Assembly: GCA_023846275.1 (NCBI GenBank)
Contig: JAIUJO010000091.1
Coordinates: 1,548,803 to 1,612,802 of the forward strand
From: Vanilla planifolia
Taxonomy: Eukaryota > Streptophyta > Magnoliopsida > Asparagales > Orchidaceae
Reading direction: 5' to 3'
Length of the DNA stretch: 64,000 bases
In this document: positions 47,528 to 61,755 of the stretch, piece after piece
Numbering within the stretch: position 1 is the stretch's first letter
How the letters are laid out: the number at the start of each line of letters is the position of its first letter
The notes under the pieces: generated by a model
What the model was told of the DNA's origin: nothing
The model's input: the letters and a program-made list of their open reading frames with translations, nothing else
The model's database searches: none
Position numbers and translations under genes: made by a program

Positions 47528-50386
47528 ATCATAAGCACACATGCACATGAGGATGGACACATTTGCTTGTACACATATCAGCACACACACACATATACAC
47601 ACACAAGCACACACACAGACATGCAGAAAGAAGCGAGCATAAACACACTAAACACATACGCAAGTACACATGCGTGCAAGCATGCATTAACACCCACATA
47701 CTTATGCACATACACATATAAATACATACACACAAAGGCACACACAAGCAAAAGCACAAATACATGCACACATAGACACACACATGATCATGCATACATG
47801 CACAAAGACACATGTGCATCTAAAAATATACACACACATGAAGACACATATGCATGCATCAACAAACACACACATGTGTCTATGTGAACATGTGCATACA
47901 TATAGACACATACATAAACACTCACACAGAAGCACACACACCCTAAGCACACCTGCACACATGAACAAGCCCATACACACACTCACTTAGAGACACATGT
48001 GTGTACATGGACACGCACACACACAAACATGCACATACATACACGTGCATACATACACACACTCATGTGCACGTACACACATGCACACACAGATATGCAC
48101 AGACACACACACACACACAAATGCATGCACAGACTTGCACACAAGAGTAGACAGACACATATACACATAAACACATGCATGCACACAGCCACACACATGC
48201 AACCATGCACATGCACTCAAGTGAATACGCATGCAAACAAATGCACACACATGCAGGCACACAAATGCATGCATACTCACATGCGACACACAAACATACA
48301 CATATCGGAACAAATAAATGCATCCACACATACACATGCACACACACAAATGCACTGTCACATGAACTACCATATACACATGCACACACGCACATATATA
48401 GGCTCTCATGCATGCACACATATGTGCACACACTTACATATTCATGCACATAAACACATGCATACATACATGTGTGCATACATACACACAAACACAAAAG
48501 CATTTATGCACGAACCTACATGCACACACACCCACACACACATACAGATAGCACACATATGCAAACAAACAAACATGCACATGCATATGCATGCACAAGC
48601 ATATGTGCATCTACACACTTGTAGGCACATACACACATGCATGCTTATTCACACACATACATGCATACACATAAGCACCCACTCATGCATGAACACACAA
48701 GCACATAAGTCCATGCACACATACACCCATACACACAGATACGTAGAAACACTCGTACGCTCACACACATGCTTATACACATGTGCACGTGCACACACGT
48801 ACACAAACATGAACACACACATGCACACACACACAAATGCACACACATGCATAGACACACACACAACATGAACATGCACATGCTTCTAGGCACACATGTA
48901 ATAACATAGTTGTGAACACATACACACACACACACATGTAAACCCATGCATAGACATCTTCACACACACCCATACATGTAGACACACATGAATGCTTACA
49001 CATGCAATCACACACGCATATATACAAATACACACTCATACACACACACATGTACACACATATGTACACATACATAGATGCATGAACATTCAAAGACACA
49101 TACAAAGGCACATACACACATACATAGACACACGCACACACAAACATATAAACACATGTGAATGCACATGCATACAAATGCACACTCATATACATGCTCA
49201 CACAAAATGCACATGAACACACATGTGCATGTGTAGGTACACATAAATGCACCCACACACAAATGCATATAGGCACAAAAACAACCATGCACACACACAC
49301 ACTAAAACACATGCATTAATGCATGCACACACTTATGCTTATGCATAATCATAGAAATACACATGCCCATGAATAGACACACACTAAGATGCCCATGTGC
49401 CCAACCAAACACGTGCCACACACATATGCATTTACCCACACAGACGCATGCATAAACATATGAACACATACATACAGTACACACATGACCACTTGCATAA
49501 GTGCACAACCCTAACATGTATGTACACACACATATGTATATTCATTCAGACAAACACACCCACATATTCTTGTATGCACACACACATACACAATAGCATG
49601 TGCACATGCACAAGCAGACACACAAATAGCTGCACTCGCACACATTCACACAGATGCATACACACACACATCCACACAAGCACACACATAAACCCATAGA
49701 TGCATGTGTAGATACACATACACACACACATGTAGACATGGGCACACATACATGCATGAGAACACACAAACACATGTTGTCACTCACATCTATGCACATA
49801 TAACTGTGCACACGCATGCATATACACACATACAAAAGCACACATAAACACATGCATAGGTGCATAGACATGCATGCATACAATAACACACACACACACA
49901 CACACACATAATGCACACACATGTCAGTGCACATGCATGCACACACATTCACAACCAGACCAATGTACACAAGAATACGTACACACATGAACACACACTC
50001 GCATGCATGCACACAAGCATACATGCATGCTCCTACACACACATTCACACAATCATGCATGCATACACACTTTTCTATATGCACATTAACATACATGCAC
50101 GGACAAACAAATCCACAAATGCATGCACATCCACAAGCAAACAAACACTTCCATGTACACACATGAAAATTACTCACACACATACACACATGCACAAGCA
50201 TACACACACCCATGCTTTCAAACAAATGCATACACAAAAACATATGCACATTCACACATATACATGCACACACACATACACATGCAAGCACTAAAAGCTA
50301 CACACACTCATACACTAAAAAGATGCACGCACACATGTGTGTAAGTGAGACACACACATGCATGGACGCACACACACACACAAACA

Positions 50387-50400
50387 CCCCCCCCCCCCCC
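50387..50400 (+). repeat. Run of 14 cytosines
   Basis: Fourteen consecutive C bases follow CAAACA and precede ACACACACAC. This is the only long mononucleotide C run I saw in the window. The complementary strand is a G run. Confidence 0.95.
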
Positions 50401-50801
50401 ACACACACACATACAAACACATGCATGCACATACACACACACAAACCCACACAAACAAACACACAGATGTTCATGCATGCATGTGCACATGCATATGCAT
50501 GCATACACACATGTACGCACACACATGAATAGTCATGCACAAAAAGACAAGCACACACACATACATACATGCAAGCAAGCATAGAAGTACATTTATATAC
50601 TCATACCTACAACATATACATGTAGACACACACACATATGCACACACATACACAAATGCACAAAAAGACATACACATAAACATGAACATGTATGCATGCA
50701 AGCACAAGAACACATTTACACTCTTACACACACATGCATACACACACACAAACAAACAAAATATTCATGCACAAATGCACATTGATGAACCTACATAAAT
50801 A

Positions 50802-50879
50802 CATGCATACACACACACGCACACATGTAAACACACATGCATACACACACACGCACACATGTAAACACACATGCATACA
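50802..50879 (+). repeat. Two-copy 34-35-bp tandem duplication
   Basis: ATGCATACACACACACGCAC starts at 50802 and 50837, each followed by ACATGTAAACACAC. A partial third start occurs at 50871. The copies are almost identical, which suggests a recent event. Confidence 0.9.
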
Positions 50880-53800
50880 TACACACACATGATCATAGAC
50901 ATGCACATACACATGGGCATGAGCACACACACATACACACAAAAACACATGCACACACACACATATATATGCTTACCCATAGGTACAACACAAACACACT
51001 CGCACACACACACACATATGCTTACACACATGTGCAACACAAACTCATGCATACACTCCTACCCTACACATACACAAGAACAAAATTATGCACAAATGCA
51101 CAAACATGCACACCCAGGCAATAAAACCCAAATACATAACCATATGGATAGACATGTTTGTATGCATACACACATTTTCACTCAGACATGAACACAAACA
51201 TGCACACATACACACACACATGTACACATATATGTGTAAACATAGATGTAGAAACATATAAAGACACACATGTACACACACACACACGCTTGCACATGCA
51301 CACACATGTAAATAGACATGCACACACTTGTGAATACATATGTCGGTAAATGCACACACATGCACTTGCACACACACTCACACCAATGTACACATTCATA
51401 GAAATATTCATCTACATACATGTGTACTTGCACACACCTACACACATACACTCACACACACACGCACACATGCCCATGCATAGTCAATATGTGCATGCCT
51501 ATTCACAGCACACTCAGACATACTCACACACACTCACATGCACACACATGCCGAACGACACATGCATTCACCTATGTAGACATATGCAAAGTCATACAAG
51601 CAAACATGTACAAGAACAAGCACACACATACACAAGCTAATAGACATGCTCACACAAATGCACATGAATACATGCACACATGCAGACACAATCACGCACA
51701 AATACATAGTCACACACATAAACACACGCACACACACTTGCATACACATATGCATACACACGCACAAGCATGCATGCACACACATGCATACACACACATA
51801 CGTATAGACACACAAACATATGCACACATGCACTCGAACACACACATGCACCCAAACATGCATCCCCATAAGCATGTGCACATTCGTGCACGCAATCACA
51901 ACACACGCATGCATGTTCATACACACATACATGTGCATGCATGCAAGAATAAACACACTTCTACTTGTACACAAAGACACATATACACACACACATGTCA
52001 GCAAGCCCACAAACATAGACTCATGTCCACAAACACACATACATGCACAAACATGAACATACAAATGAACACATACATGCATGCACATACTCATACATAT
52101 GTACACATACATGGACATTCAGATAGACATGAACACACTTGCATATTTGCACATACACATTCACACACACATACACATGAATAAATCACACACAAATGCA
52201 AATGCACACACAAAACCACATCTAGTTATGTACACACACAAACACATATGCAAACCCATGCACATATATGCAACCACACATAAACACATGCATAGAAGCA
52301 TATAAACAAACAAATACATGATCACACACACAAATACACAGATGCACACACAACCCATTCACACGAAGACACACACATAGCCACAATAGACATGCACATA
52401 CATAAGCACACATACACACATTCACACACTCTAGTACGCATGCACACATATGCACTTATGCACACATGTAGACACACACACTCCTACACACGCACATTCA
52501 CACAATTATGCATGCACACACAGCCATATACATACAAACACATGCACACACACACATGTACATACATAAATACATATACACAAACACACACACACACATA
52601 TAAAAAATACTCACACATGCACAAAGACAAACCATGTGTGTTTATGTAGGAAAACATGCTCAAAGACATGCTCAAGCACACACATGCACATACAGGAACA
52701 CACATGCACACATAAATGAAAACACACAAGTGCACATATACACACACATGCATATACATAAACATGCAAGCAGTTTTAACTAAATAAACTCACAATTATA
52801 CACACACACAAATGTAGACAAGGATGCACTAACAAATGTGCACACATACACACACACATGCACACATTTACATAGATGAACACACACACACACACACACA
52901 CCAGTAAACACACCCTCGTGCACTCACAGACACACACATAGGTGCATACACATGCACATGCACACAGACACATACACACTCATAAATACATGATGACATG
53001 CATATAGATACCCATGCACACACACGAATACATGAGCACACAAATGCATACACAAAGACACACAAATATGCATGAACACACAAATTCATACATGCAAACC
53101 CACTAACACATGCACATATGTAAATATACACACTTGTTCATAGACACACATGTAGGCATATAATCAAGCTACATGCACACACACATGCATATATACATGT
53201 ACAAATAATTAAACATAAGTGTACACACCCACAAATTTTCACACACATACTCATGAACACACACACACATGCACAAACACACACACACACACACACTCAT
53301 ATGCATACAATCACACAAATGCATACATGCAAAAGACACATACATCCACTTACACACATGTGCATCTGGATGGACAAATGTACAAGCAATGCACATACAC
53401 ACATATATGTATACAAGTATGCACACACACACACATGCATGCACGAGCACACAAACCATCACAATTGTGCACAGGCACACTTACATATGCGCACACGAAC
53501 ACACACTTGCATACATGCATGCACACAAAAATATGTACATAAGAGCACACATGCAAACACAAATGCATACATAATCACACACACACAAACACATAACTAC
53601 ACACATGCACACATGTAAGCATGCATGAATAAAGACACACATGCACCCTACATAATCAAACAAATATATGAAAACACGCACATAGGTGCTTGTGTACTCA
53701 TACAAATGCATGCACACAAACACCGACTTGAACCCATATAAATGTATGCACACACAAACACACACACTTGTGTAGAAAAGGACATGCACCCATACACACA

Positions 53801-54428
53801 TATACATAGATGCACATAAACACATATGTACACACCCACAACATAAATGCATGCATACACAAAAACAGATGCACATACTCACACACATACACACACACAC
53901 AGACGCACATGCACACACGTACATGCACACAAAGATGAGCACACACATGCAATTGTACACACACACACATGCACAGACACAAGCAAACATATGCTCACAC
54001 AAACTCACATAAGAAAATAATCTCACACACATGTCGACACATGCACAATCACATAAGTGCACACATACACTCACATGCACACAACTACAGATCATGCATG
54101 CACACATACACATATGCAGATGCACAAACACCTCGATATATCCACACACATGTACTTATGTGCATATGCAAACATGTATGTTGATACACACACAAATGCA
54201 TATACGCCCACCCTTATGCACACACACATGATTGCACATTCAACCCCATACACAAATATATATACATATACACACACATGCAAATGCATGCAATCATATA
54301 CACAAGCACATAAACAGCAACACACAAACATATGTACACAAGCACAAAAGCATATCTACACAAAGAAATTCACATGTACATGCACAGCCATACACACAGA
54401 AATACAAACACAAGCATATAGGCACACA

Positions 54429-56335
54429 TGTGTTGTATTATTAGCTCCTAGTTATGCTGCTTTGTTTGAAGATAATAAACCCTAACATTTCTAGTAAATT
54501 TGTCTAAGAAAATGTTTATCTTTTAGGTAGAAGATGCTTATATTCATGGTAGTACTAAAAGAAAAAGAAGCACAAATATTAAATCATATGAAGATCATTT
54601 TGATTAGATTAGTAAACTAACAAGAGATGTATTTTAAATTTTATTTTAGGTATTCTTATTTTACTTTGAATAGAATGTTAAACTTAATTTAAATTTTTAT
54701 TATAAGGAACATAAATTAATATTGAATTAATCTTAGAATAATATTTTGGGTTCTAATATTTTTTGTCCATCTTCTTTGATTATCTTGACCATCATGTTAT
54801 CTTAATAATATTTTTGAAATCATTAATTAATCTATTATAAACAAATGTGTTAGTAATATTAATTAATTAATAGAAAAGTTAATAAACAAATAACACATCC
54901 ATACAAGAAATTAATGCCTGAACCAACTGGGTTGCTATAGTGAACCACTATAGTTCAGTGGTAACTAATTTTGAATATGGTTCGATACACCAAATGCTTT
55001 ACTTAATCAAACCCAAAACATTGTATTTTGGATCGAGTCATTAATCCCACTTTTGTAAATCAAGTAAGGTATATGTAGCAAGTCACACAAGTGATAAATT
55101 CCTAAATTTTGTAAGGACAGCAAACCCAAATATTCAACTATGTATAAAGGTTACAAAAGTCTTTATAAGGAAAAACTAGTAGAACAAATGTGCAGTTTGG
55201 GACTAAAAACACAAATATTTTTGCACGATGAACTCTGAAGTTATGGGAGTAATGTGAACCACCCAATCATGCAATTCATGATAGAAAGATCATTGTCGTA
55301 TCACATTTTTCAAAGGTGGTAATTTTATTAGCCATCCAATCATGCAATTTCGTGATTACAAAATCCAAATTTCATCTACTTGAAAAGTTAAATCCTAACA
55401 TCAAATTGTGATTCAGAGCTAATGATCAAGATCAATTTCATATTTCTAAAGGCATGGATTTCATTGCATCTATCTGATTGTGTAGTTTTTGTGATCGAAC
55501 AGCTCCTACACAATAACTATTTAGCCATTATTTTGAGTCATTGGAGATTTTTTATTAATGTACTAATTAGAATATTACAAAAGCTACAAAAAGTATGAAG
55601 AATAAATTGGATGTTTAGTAAGTGCTTTTAACGATTGCAAATTTCCTATAAATAATAAATGTTTGCATGAAATTAGATGCAAAAAGTTTTATGTGATAAA
55701 AAAACTTCAAGCAAGAATATTGAAGTCATTAGCAACCCATTCCCATTTTGTCACTTCTACACACTTACGTTCACTTGTTGAAATTCTATTTTGTCTCAAA
55801 TCAATTAAGCAATTTCTTTATTATTAATTAATTTAATTAAATACTTATATCTCTTTAATCATTTCATCAAGCAGAACTTTTGTTACTATTAATTTTGATT
55901 TTATGTCACAGAATGTTTTTCTTTTATTGTCATTTCTTGTAAAGTTGTGGTAGCGATCTTATTGATTTCATAATAAGGCTATTATGCTTACCTTTGTTGT
56001 TTGTTTGTTGTGAGGGTTTAGTTTATCCATCATTTGGCAGATGGCTTATATTATGTTTCTTTTTTCTTGGGTTTTGTCAAGGGTGAATGTAGGCTTGTTT
56101 TATATGATAAACCACTTAAAAAGTAGTTATATACACTTATAATTATTATTGATCTTTTAATTACACACTTCTATAAAACTTAATATATTTTATAATAAAA
56201 TTAAATTTCTTGAGAATCACTTTTATATTTTTGCTAAACCTTATTGAAAATTATTTTAAATATTTTCTTGAAATATTTTGTAAGAAATTAAAATTTTACA
56301 TTCTTAGTAGTTTACTCCCCTCCCTCCTACCTCCT
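54429..56335 (+). repeat. LTR of copia element 3
   Basis: It starts near TGTTGTATTATTAGCTCCTA directly after the CA array and runs to a pyrimidine-rich CTCCCCTCCCTCCTACC segment at about 56315-56333, just before the leader of Gag. It aligns with the LTR of element 2 over most of its length. A TATA-like GTATAAAGG at about 55142-55150 is a candidate promoter element. The downstream region corresponding to the primer-binding site (about 56360-56375) is too diverged to call firmly. Confidence 0.65.
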
Positions 56336-56407
56336 TACTGAACTTCACTTTAATTTATATTATAGTGAAGTCCATTTCTTTTGAGAAGAAATTCTTAGGA
56401 AAGATCC

Positions 56408-57925
56408 ATGGCTCAAACTGATGCTTTAGTGAGTTTGGGCGAAGGTGCATCTTCAATTATGCTACCACTATTTTTTGAATATTATTATCTTTATTGAAAA
56501 ACAAAGATGGTTAGTCATTAAAATTAGTTAATAAAGAAGTATGAGAATTGACACAAATTCCATTTGATATTTTCACTAAGAAAAATGCACAAGGTACTTT
56601 TACACCTAAGGCTTTTTATGAAATGGATAATAGTGAAAAATATAAGTGTAACTAAAGTATATGACTATAGATATTTTACATTGTGTAGTGAATGCTAATG
56701 AATTTAATAGAATTATAAAAAAAACTTATGAAATTTGGCATAAATTAGAGATAACATATGAAGGAAACCCTTTAATTAAGAAAAATAAAAATAAATAAGA
56801 AGATACATAATATTGAGTTATTAGGATGCTCATAAATGAATCCATTGAAAACATGTTTACAAGATTTACTAATATTACTAATACACATACTAGTTTAAGA
56901 AAAATAATTTATATGATGAATAGGGGAAGACAATTCTTAGAATTTTACCCAAGAAATATGGTCCAATGACCATCACTATCAAGGCAATGAAAAATATTTC
57001 CATGATGACATTAGATGACTTGATGGGTGAGCTTATGACAAATGAATAAGAAATAGAGAGTAGTAAAGGAGGGGAATAATTATTTGAGAAGAACAACACA
57101 AAAAAGGAATAATCAATGGCATTAAAGATGGAGGGAGGCATTTCAGTAGAGGAATCAAAATTACTTTAATTTCTAAAAGATTATCTAAACTTCTTAATTT
57201 TGTAAGAAAGTAATGAAATAAAAATTCTAAGAAGAGAACTAAGGATAATAACAAGAAAAAGACATTGAAAGTAGCTTGGAGTGATTTAAAAGAAATCAAT
57301 ACAAGTTAAGAGGAAGAAAACAATGAAGGACTATTTTGTATGATGGCTAAAGAAGAAGAGAAAGAAGAGAGTGCATCCTCAAAAAAGAAGGGGTAAATTA
57401 CTCCAAAGAAAAATTTGCCAAATAAATACTTTATGATTACAAAAGTTTAAAAATTTGAGTAAAAAATATATGAGCTTAAAAGAAGAATATTGAGAATATC
57501 TAAGTCATTACGATCAAATTAGAGAAAATGCCAACATTTATTTAAATAATATGAAAAAAGCTAATGATGATTTCAAAAAAAATTTAATTAACAAGCATCA
57601 TTATTTAAGATTTAGTGATTTTAAATCTTTGCACTCTACTTGCTCAATTTCAAATATAATACAAATTAATACATAAGTTTTTATTACAAATGCTAGAAGA
57701 TCTCATATGCATGTGCACACTGAGATTTTACATGGTTTTATTCATAAGCTTAGATGCCACTATTGCATTCAACCTAGACATACTTAACATGCATGTAGGA
57801 TTAAAGCTGATATTCAATCAAAATTTCCTACCTTTTTGTGGATATTAAAAGAAAAAAGTCGCCTAATTACACAAAAATGTGTTGACCCCAAAATAGTTTG
57901 GGTTCTCAAATTTGATAATTAATAA
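56408..57925 (+). pseudogene. Gag remnant of copia element 3
   Basis: The ATG at 56408 opens MAQTDALVSLGEGASSI, parallel to the start of element 2. DDLMGELMTNE at about 57017-57050 is a conserved plant copia Gag motif. A Lys/Glu-rich stretch (about 57300-57540) has coiled-coil character. CHYCIQPRH near 57752-57780 is the zinc knuckle, and DPKIVWVLKFD near 57893-57925 matches the spacer before protease. It is a broken fossil, not an expressed gene as far as the sequence shows. Confidence 0.75.
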
Positions 57926-59609
57926 AAAATTTACATGTAAACTTTGATAAATAAATTTCAACAAAAATAAGTACAAAGATAATTGAAAAGTAAATAATAT
58001 TTGAGAAACTAAGTTTAAAAGATTTAAATGAAATAAATAAAAAAATATAGTTGAAGAAAATCTTAAAACTTTAAAACTAATTTAGGATCATCTTAAAGGA
58101 CAAGTTGTATGTAAAACTTTGATTGAGTGTGTAGGTTTGTTGTATGTGCAGTTACAAGCATGCGTGATTGTGTGCATATGGATGTGGGGTGTGTGTGTAC
58201 TTGCATGCTTGTGTGTCTATGTGCACATGTGTACGTGTGTGTGTAGGTGAGTGCGTGGTTACATGTGTGTGTTCATGTGTATGGGTGTGTGTGTGTGGGT
58301 TTTTGTGTGTGTGTGTGTGTGCATTCTTTGGTTGGTTTGTGTGTGTGCTTGTATGCACACACATGTCTGTATGTGGCTACATGTGTGTGTGGTCATGTGT
58401 ATGTGTGCATACATTTGTGTCTCTTTGTGTGCATATGTATATGTCTATACCTATATATATGCATGTGTTTGTGTGTGTGTGTGTGAGTGCAAATGAGTTT
58501 ACACATGTGTTTGCATGTGTGCATATGTGTATGTGTGTTCACACATATTTGCACAATTATGTGTCCATATGCTTGTGCAGATGTGTGTGTGTGTGTGTAT
58601 ATATTTGCATGTGTATCTATGTGTGTGTTTGTGTGCATGTGCATTTCCTTACATGCATGTTTGTCCATGTGCATGTGTCTACATGCATGTGTGTGCGCAT
58701 GCATGTGTGTATGTATGTATGTGTAAGTGTGTGTACATGTGTGTGTACATTTGTGTGCATGTGTGCATGTGTTTGTGCATGCATATCTATGTGAGTGTGT
58801 GTGCATGTATTTGTGTGCATTCATATGTGTGTGCATTTGAATATACATGAGTGTCAAAATGTGTGTTAGCATTTGGGCACCTGTATTTGTGTGTGTGTGC
58901 ATGAATGTGTGCATGTGTGGTTGTGTGTGTATGTGTATGCATACATGCATGTGTTTGTTGAGGTGTGTGCCTATGCATCTATATGTGTACACGTGTGTGT
59001 CTATGTATGTATGTGTGTGTTCATCTATTTGTGCATATTGTGCGTGTACTTGTGTGTGTTCATGCATATCTGTGTGTGCTTACATGTGTGTTTATATATC
59101 TGCTTTTATGTGTGTGAGTGTGTGCATATATGTATGGTTGTGTATTTGCATGTGTGTGGGTATTCTTTTTGAGTGTGTGTGCATGTACATGTTTGTAAGC
59201 ATGTGCATTTGTGCTTATGTGTGTGTAGTTTTGTGTTTAGGGGCTTGTAGGTGTGTATAGGTGTGTTTTAATGTGTGTGTGCATGTGTGTGAATGGTGAG
59301 CTTGTTTAAGCACATAGGTGCATGTGTGCACGTGTGTGCATGTGTATGTGCATGTGTCCATGTGAGTGTATGTGTCTGCACATGTGTGGGCAAGTTTATG
59401 TATGTGTCTGTGCATGTGTGTACCTATAGGTCCATGTGTATGTCTGTGTGCTTGTATTTCTATGTGCATGTGCATGTGTGTTTGTGTATATATGTGTGTG
59501 TGCATGTTTGGACTTGTGTGCATGCATGTTTTAGTGTCTATATGCATGTGTGTGGATTTGTGTGTGCGAGTGCACGTGTGTGTGTGGACATGTGTGTGTG
59601 TGTGTGTCT

Positions 59610-61755
59610 ATGCTTGTGTGTATACGTGTGTATCTGCATTTATGTGTACTTGTGCATGTGTGTATGTACATGTGTTTGTGTATGTGTGCATATGTGCTTG
59701 CACATGCATGTGTGTGCATGAATGCTCATGTATGTGAACATGTCTTTGTTTGCTTGCATTTCTTTGTGTGCATGTCTATGAGTGCCCATGTGTGTGTCTA
59801 TGGGTTTGTGTGTATGCACATGCAGAAGTGCATGCATGATGGTTTTTTCTTGTTCACATGTGTGTGCATGTTTGTGTGTCTCCTTAATACTTTTGTATAT
59901 GTTTGTGCACATGTGTGTGTGTGTGCATATGTGCATGTGTGTATATTTGTGTGTATGTTTGCATTTGTGAGTGTACTTGGGTGTACATGTGGCTATGCAT
60001 GCACGTATGTGCATTTGTGTTCTTACATTTGTGCATGTGTTTGTGCTTGTTTGTATGTACTATTCATGTATGCATGTCCATGTGTGGATGTGTGTATATG
60101 CATAGGTGTGCATCTATATATGCATGTGCATACCTGTGTATTTGTGCATGTATTCTTCTATGTGTTTACATGTGTGAGCTTGTGTGTCATGTGCTCTGTT
60201 GAGTGTATTTAATTCTTTTCATGTATGTGCGTCAGTGTGTGTGTGTGTGTTGCTGTGCATAAGCTTTTGTATGTACGTGGTTGTTTGTCCACATGCAAGT
60301 GCAAATGTGCATCTGTGCATGTGTGTGTAAGTGTGTGTGTCTTGTGCGTGAGTGGGCATGTGTATGCATGTATGTGTATGTGTGTGTGGTGGTGTGTATG
60401 CATGCATGTCTAAGCATGTTTTTGTGTGCCTTTGTACTTGTAAACATACTTGTGTGTGTGCATGAGTACATATACGTACATGTTTGTGTTTTTGTGCACG
60501 TATGTGTCAGTGTGTGGTTGTGTGTGTGTCTATATATTTGCTTTTGTGTGTGTGTGTGTGTATGTTTGTGTTGTGGCCATATATATGTGTGTGTGTGTGA
60601 TTATGCATGTATGTTTGCATGTGCACATGTGCTTGCATGTGCTTTTGTGTGCGTGCTTGTGCATGTGCATATGTGTTTGTATGTGTCCTTGTTTGTACAT
60701 GTGAGCATGAGAGTGTGTGTGCACATGCATGTGTGTGTGTGCACATGCCATTGCAGTGCGAGTGTGTCGATGCTTATATGTGTGTGTGTGTGCTTATGCA
60801 TGTTCATATGCCAATGAGTGTGTATATATGTGTGTGTACTAATGTAAGTGTTGGCAAATGTGTGTCTACTTTTGTGCACGTGTTTGTGTGTGTGTGTGTG
60901 TGTGTGTGCATGTGTGAATCTGTGTACGTGTTTTACATGCATGTTTGTTTGTGTACGTGTGTGTGTATTTTCATGCATGTGCATGTAGATGTAGAAGTGC
61001 AATTGTGTGTGTAGGTGTGCTTGTGTTTGTGTGTGAATGTGTGTGTGTGTGTACTTGTGTGTTTCTGTGTGTTTCTGTGTGCTTGTGCATGCATTTGTGT
61101 GTGTTGGTTTCTTTGTGCTTATGTGTACTTGAGTGTGTGCATGTGTGTGTGTGTGCATGTGTATGTGAGTGCATGGGTACATTTTTGTGGTGTCTGTGTG
61201 GAAGAGGCAATGTGTGTGTGTGTGTGTGCATGTGTATATGTGTCTGTCTTTATGGGTGTGCATCTGTCTATACATTTGTTTGTGCATGTGTGCGTGCATG
61301 CATGTGTGTGAATGTGCATGTGTGTGTCTATGCAACAACATATGTGTGACTACATTTATGTGTGTGTGTGTGGGCACATTGATGTGTGTGTGTGAGTGAA
61401 TGCATTCACATGTGTATGTATGTATGTGGTTGTTGATCTTTGTGTATGTGCATGTGTGATCGTGCATGCATGTGTATATGTGTGTGCAATTGTTTATATA
61501 TTTGAGCATGTTTATGTGTGCACATGTAGATGTGTTCATGCATTTATGTGTCTATGAATATGGGTAAGAGTGTGCGTGCTATTGTTTATATGTACATGCA
61601 TGTGAGTAAGTGCATGCATGCTTGTGCGTGTGTGTGTTTGAGCATGCTTGTGCATGTGTACATGCATGTGTGCCTATATTTGTGCATGTGAGTATGCTTA
61701 TGCATGTCTGTGGGAGTGTATGCATGTGTGTTCCTATGCAAGTGTGTGTGTGTGC
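59610..61755 (-). repeat. Copy 1 of a 2.14-kb tandem duplication
   Basis: Distinct words recur about 2,130-2,150 bases downstream in the same order: AATGCTCATGTATGTGAACA at 59721 and 61863, GATGGTTTTTTCTTGTTC at about 59838 and 61990, TGTTGATCTTTGTG at 61431 and 63581, TGTGCGTGCTATTGTTT at 61571 and 63721, and TTCCTATGCAAGTGTG at 61731 and 63863. Chance repeat similarity cannot explain this colinearity. Boundaries are good to a few tens of bases. Confidence 0.93.

Larger units (their letters stand above)
47528..54428 (+). repeat. Degenerate CA-rich array, CA strand on top
   Basis: About 6.9 kb of the same array sequence as 1-35205, with the same variant words and strand. It carries a poly-C run at 50387 and a 34-bp duplication near 50802. 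A short region at 52775-52800 (TTTTAACTAAATAAACTCAC) is less repeat-like but too short to assign. No gene is supported. The right edge meets the LTR of element 3 at about 54429. Confidence 0.93.
54429..58135 (+). mobile_element. Decayed Ty1/copia element 3, plus strand
   Basis: An LTR-like segment (54429-56335) is followed by a Gag remnant starting at 56408 and ending near 57925. Its sequence aligns with element 2 on the opposite strand through both LTR and Gag, so the two belong to one subfamily. Protease, integrase, reverse transcriptase and a right LTR were not recognised before the TG array begins at about 58136. It is broken, with many breaks, and old. The array on its left shows the CA strand and the array on its right shows the TG strand. 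Confidence 0.75.

Noticed and set aside
56890-57299. Minus-strand hydrophobic frames as membrane proteins
   Set aside because: They lie opposite the Gag remnant of element 3, which has clear family motifs; Phe/Leu/Ile richness comes from the AT-rich, Lys-rich sense strand.
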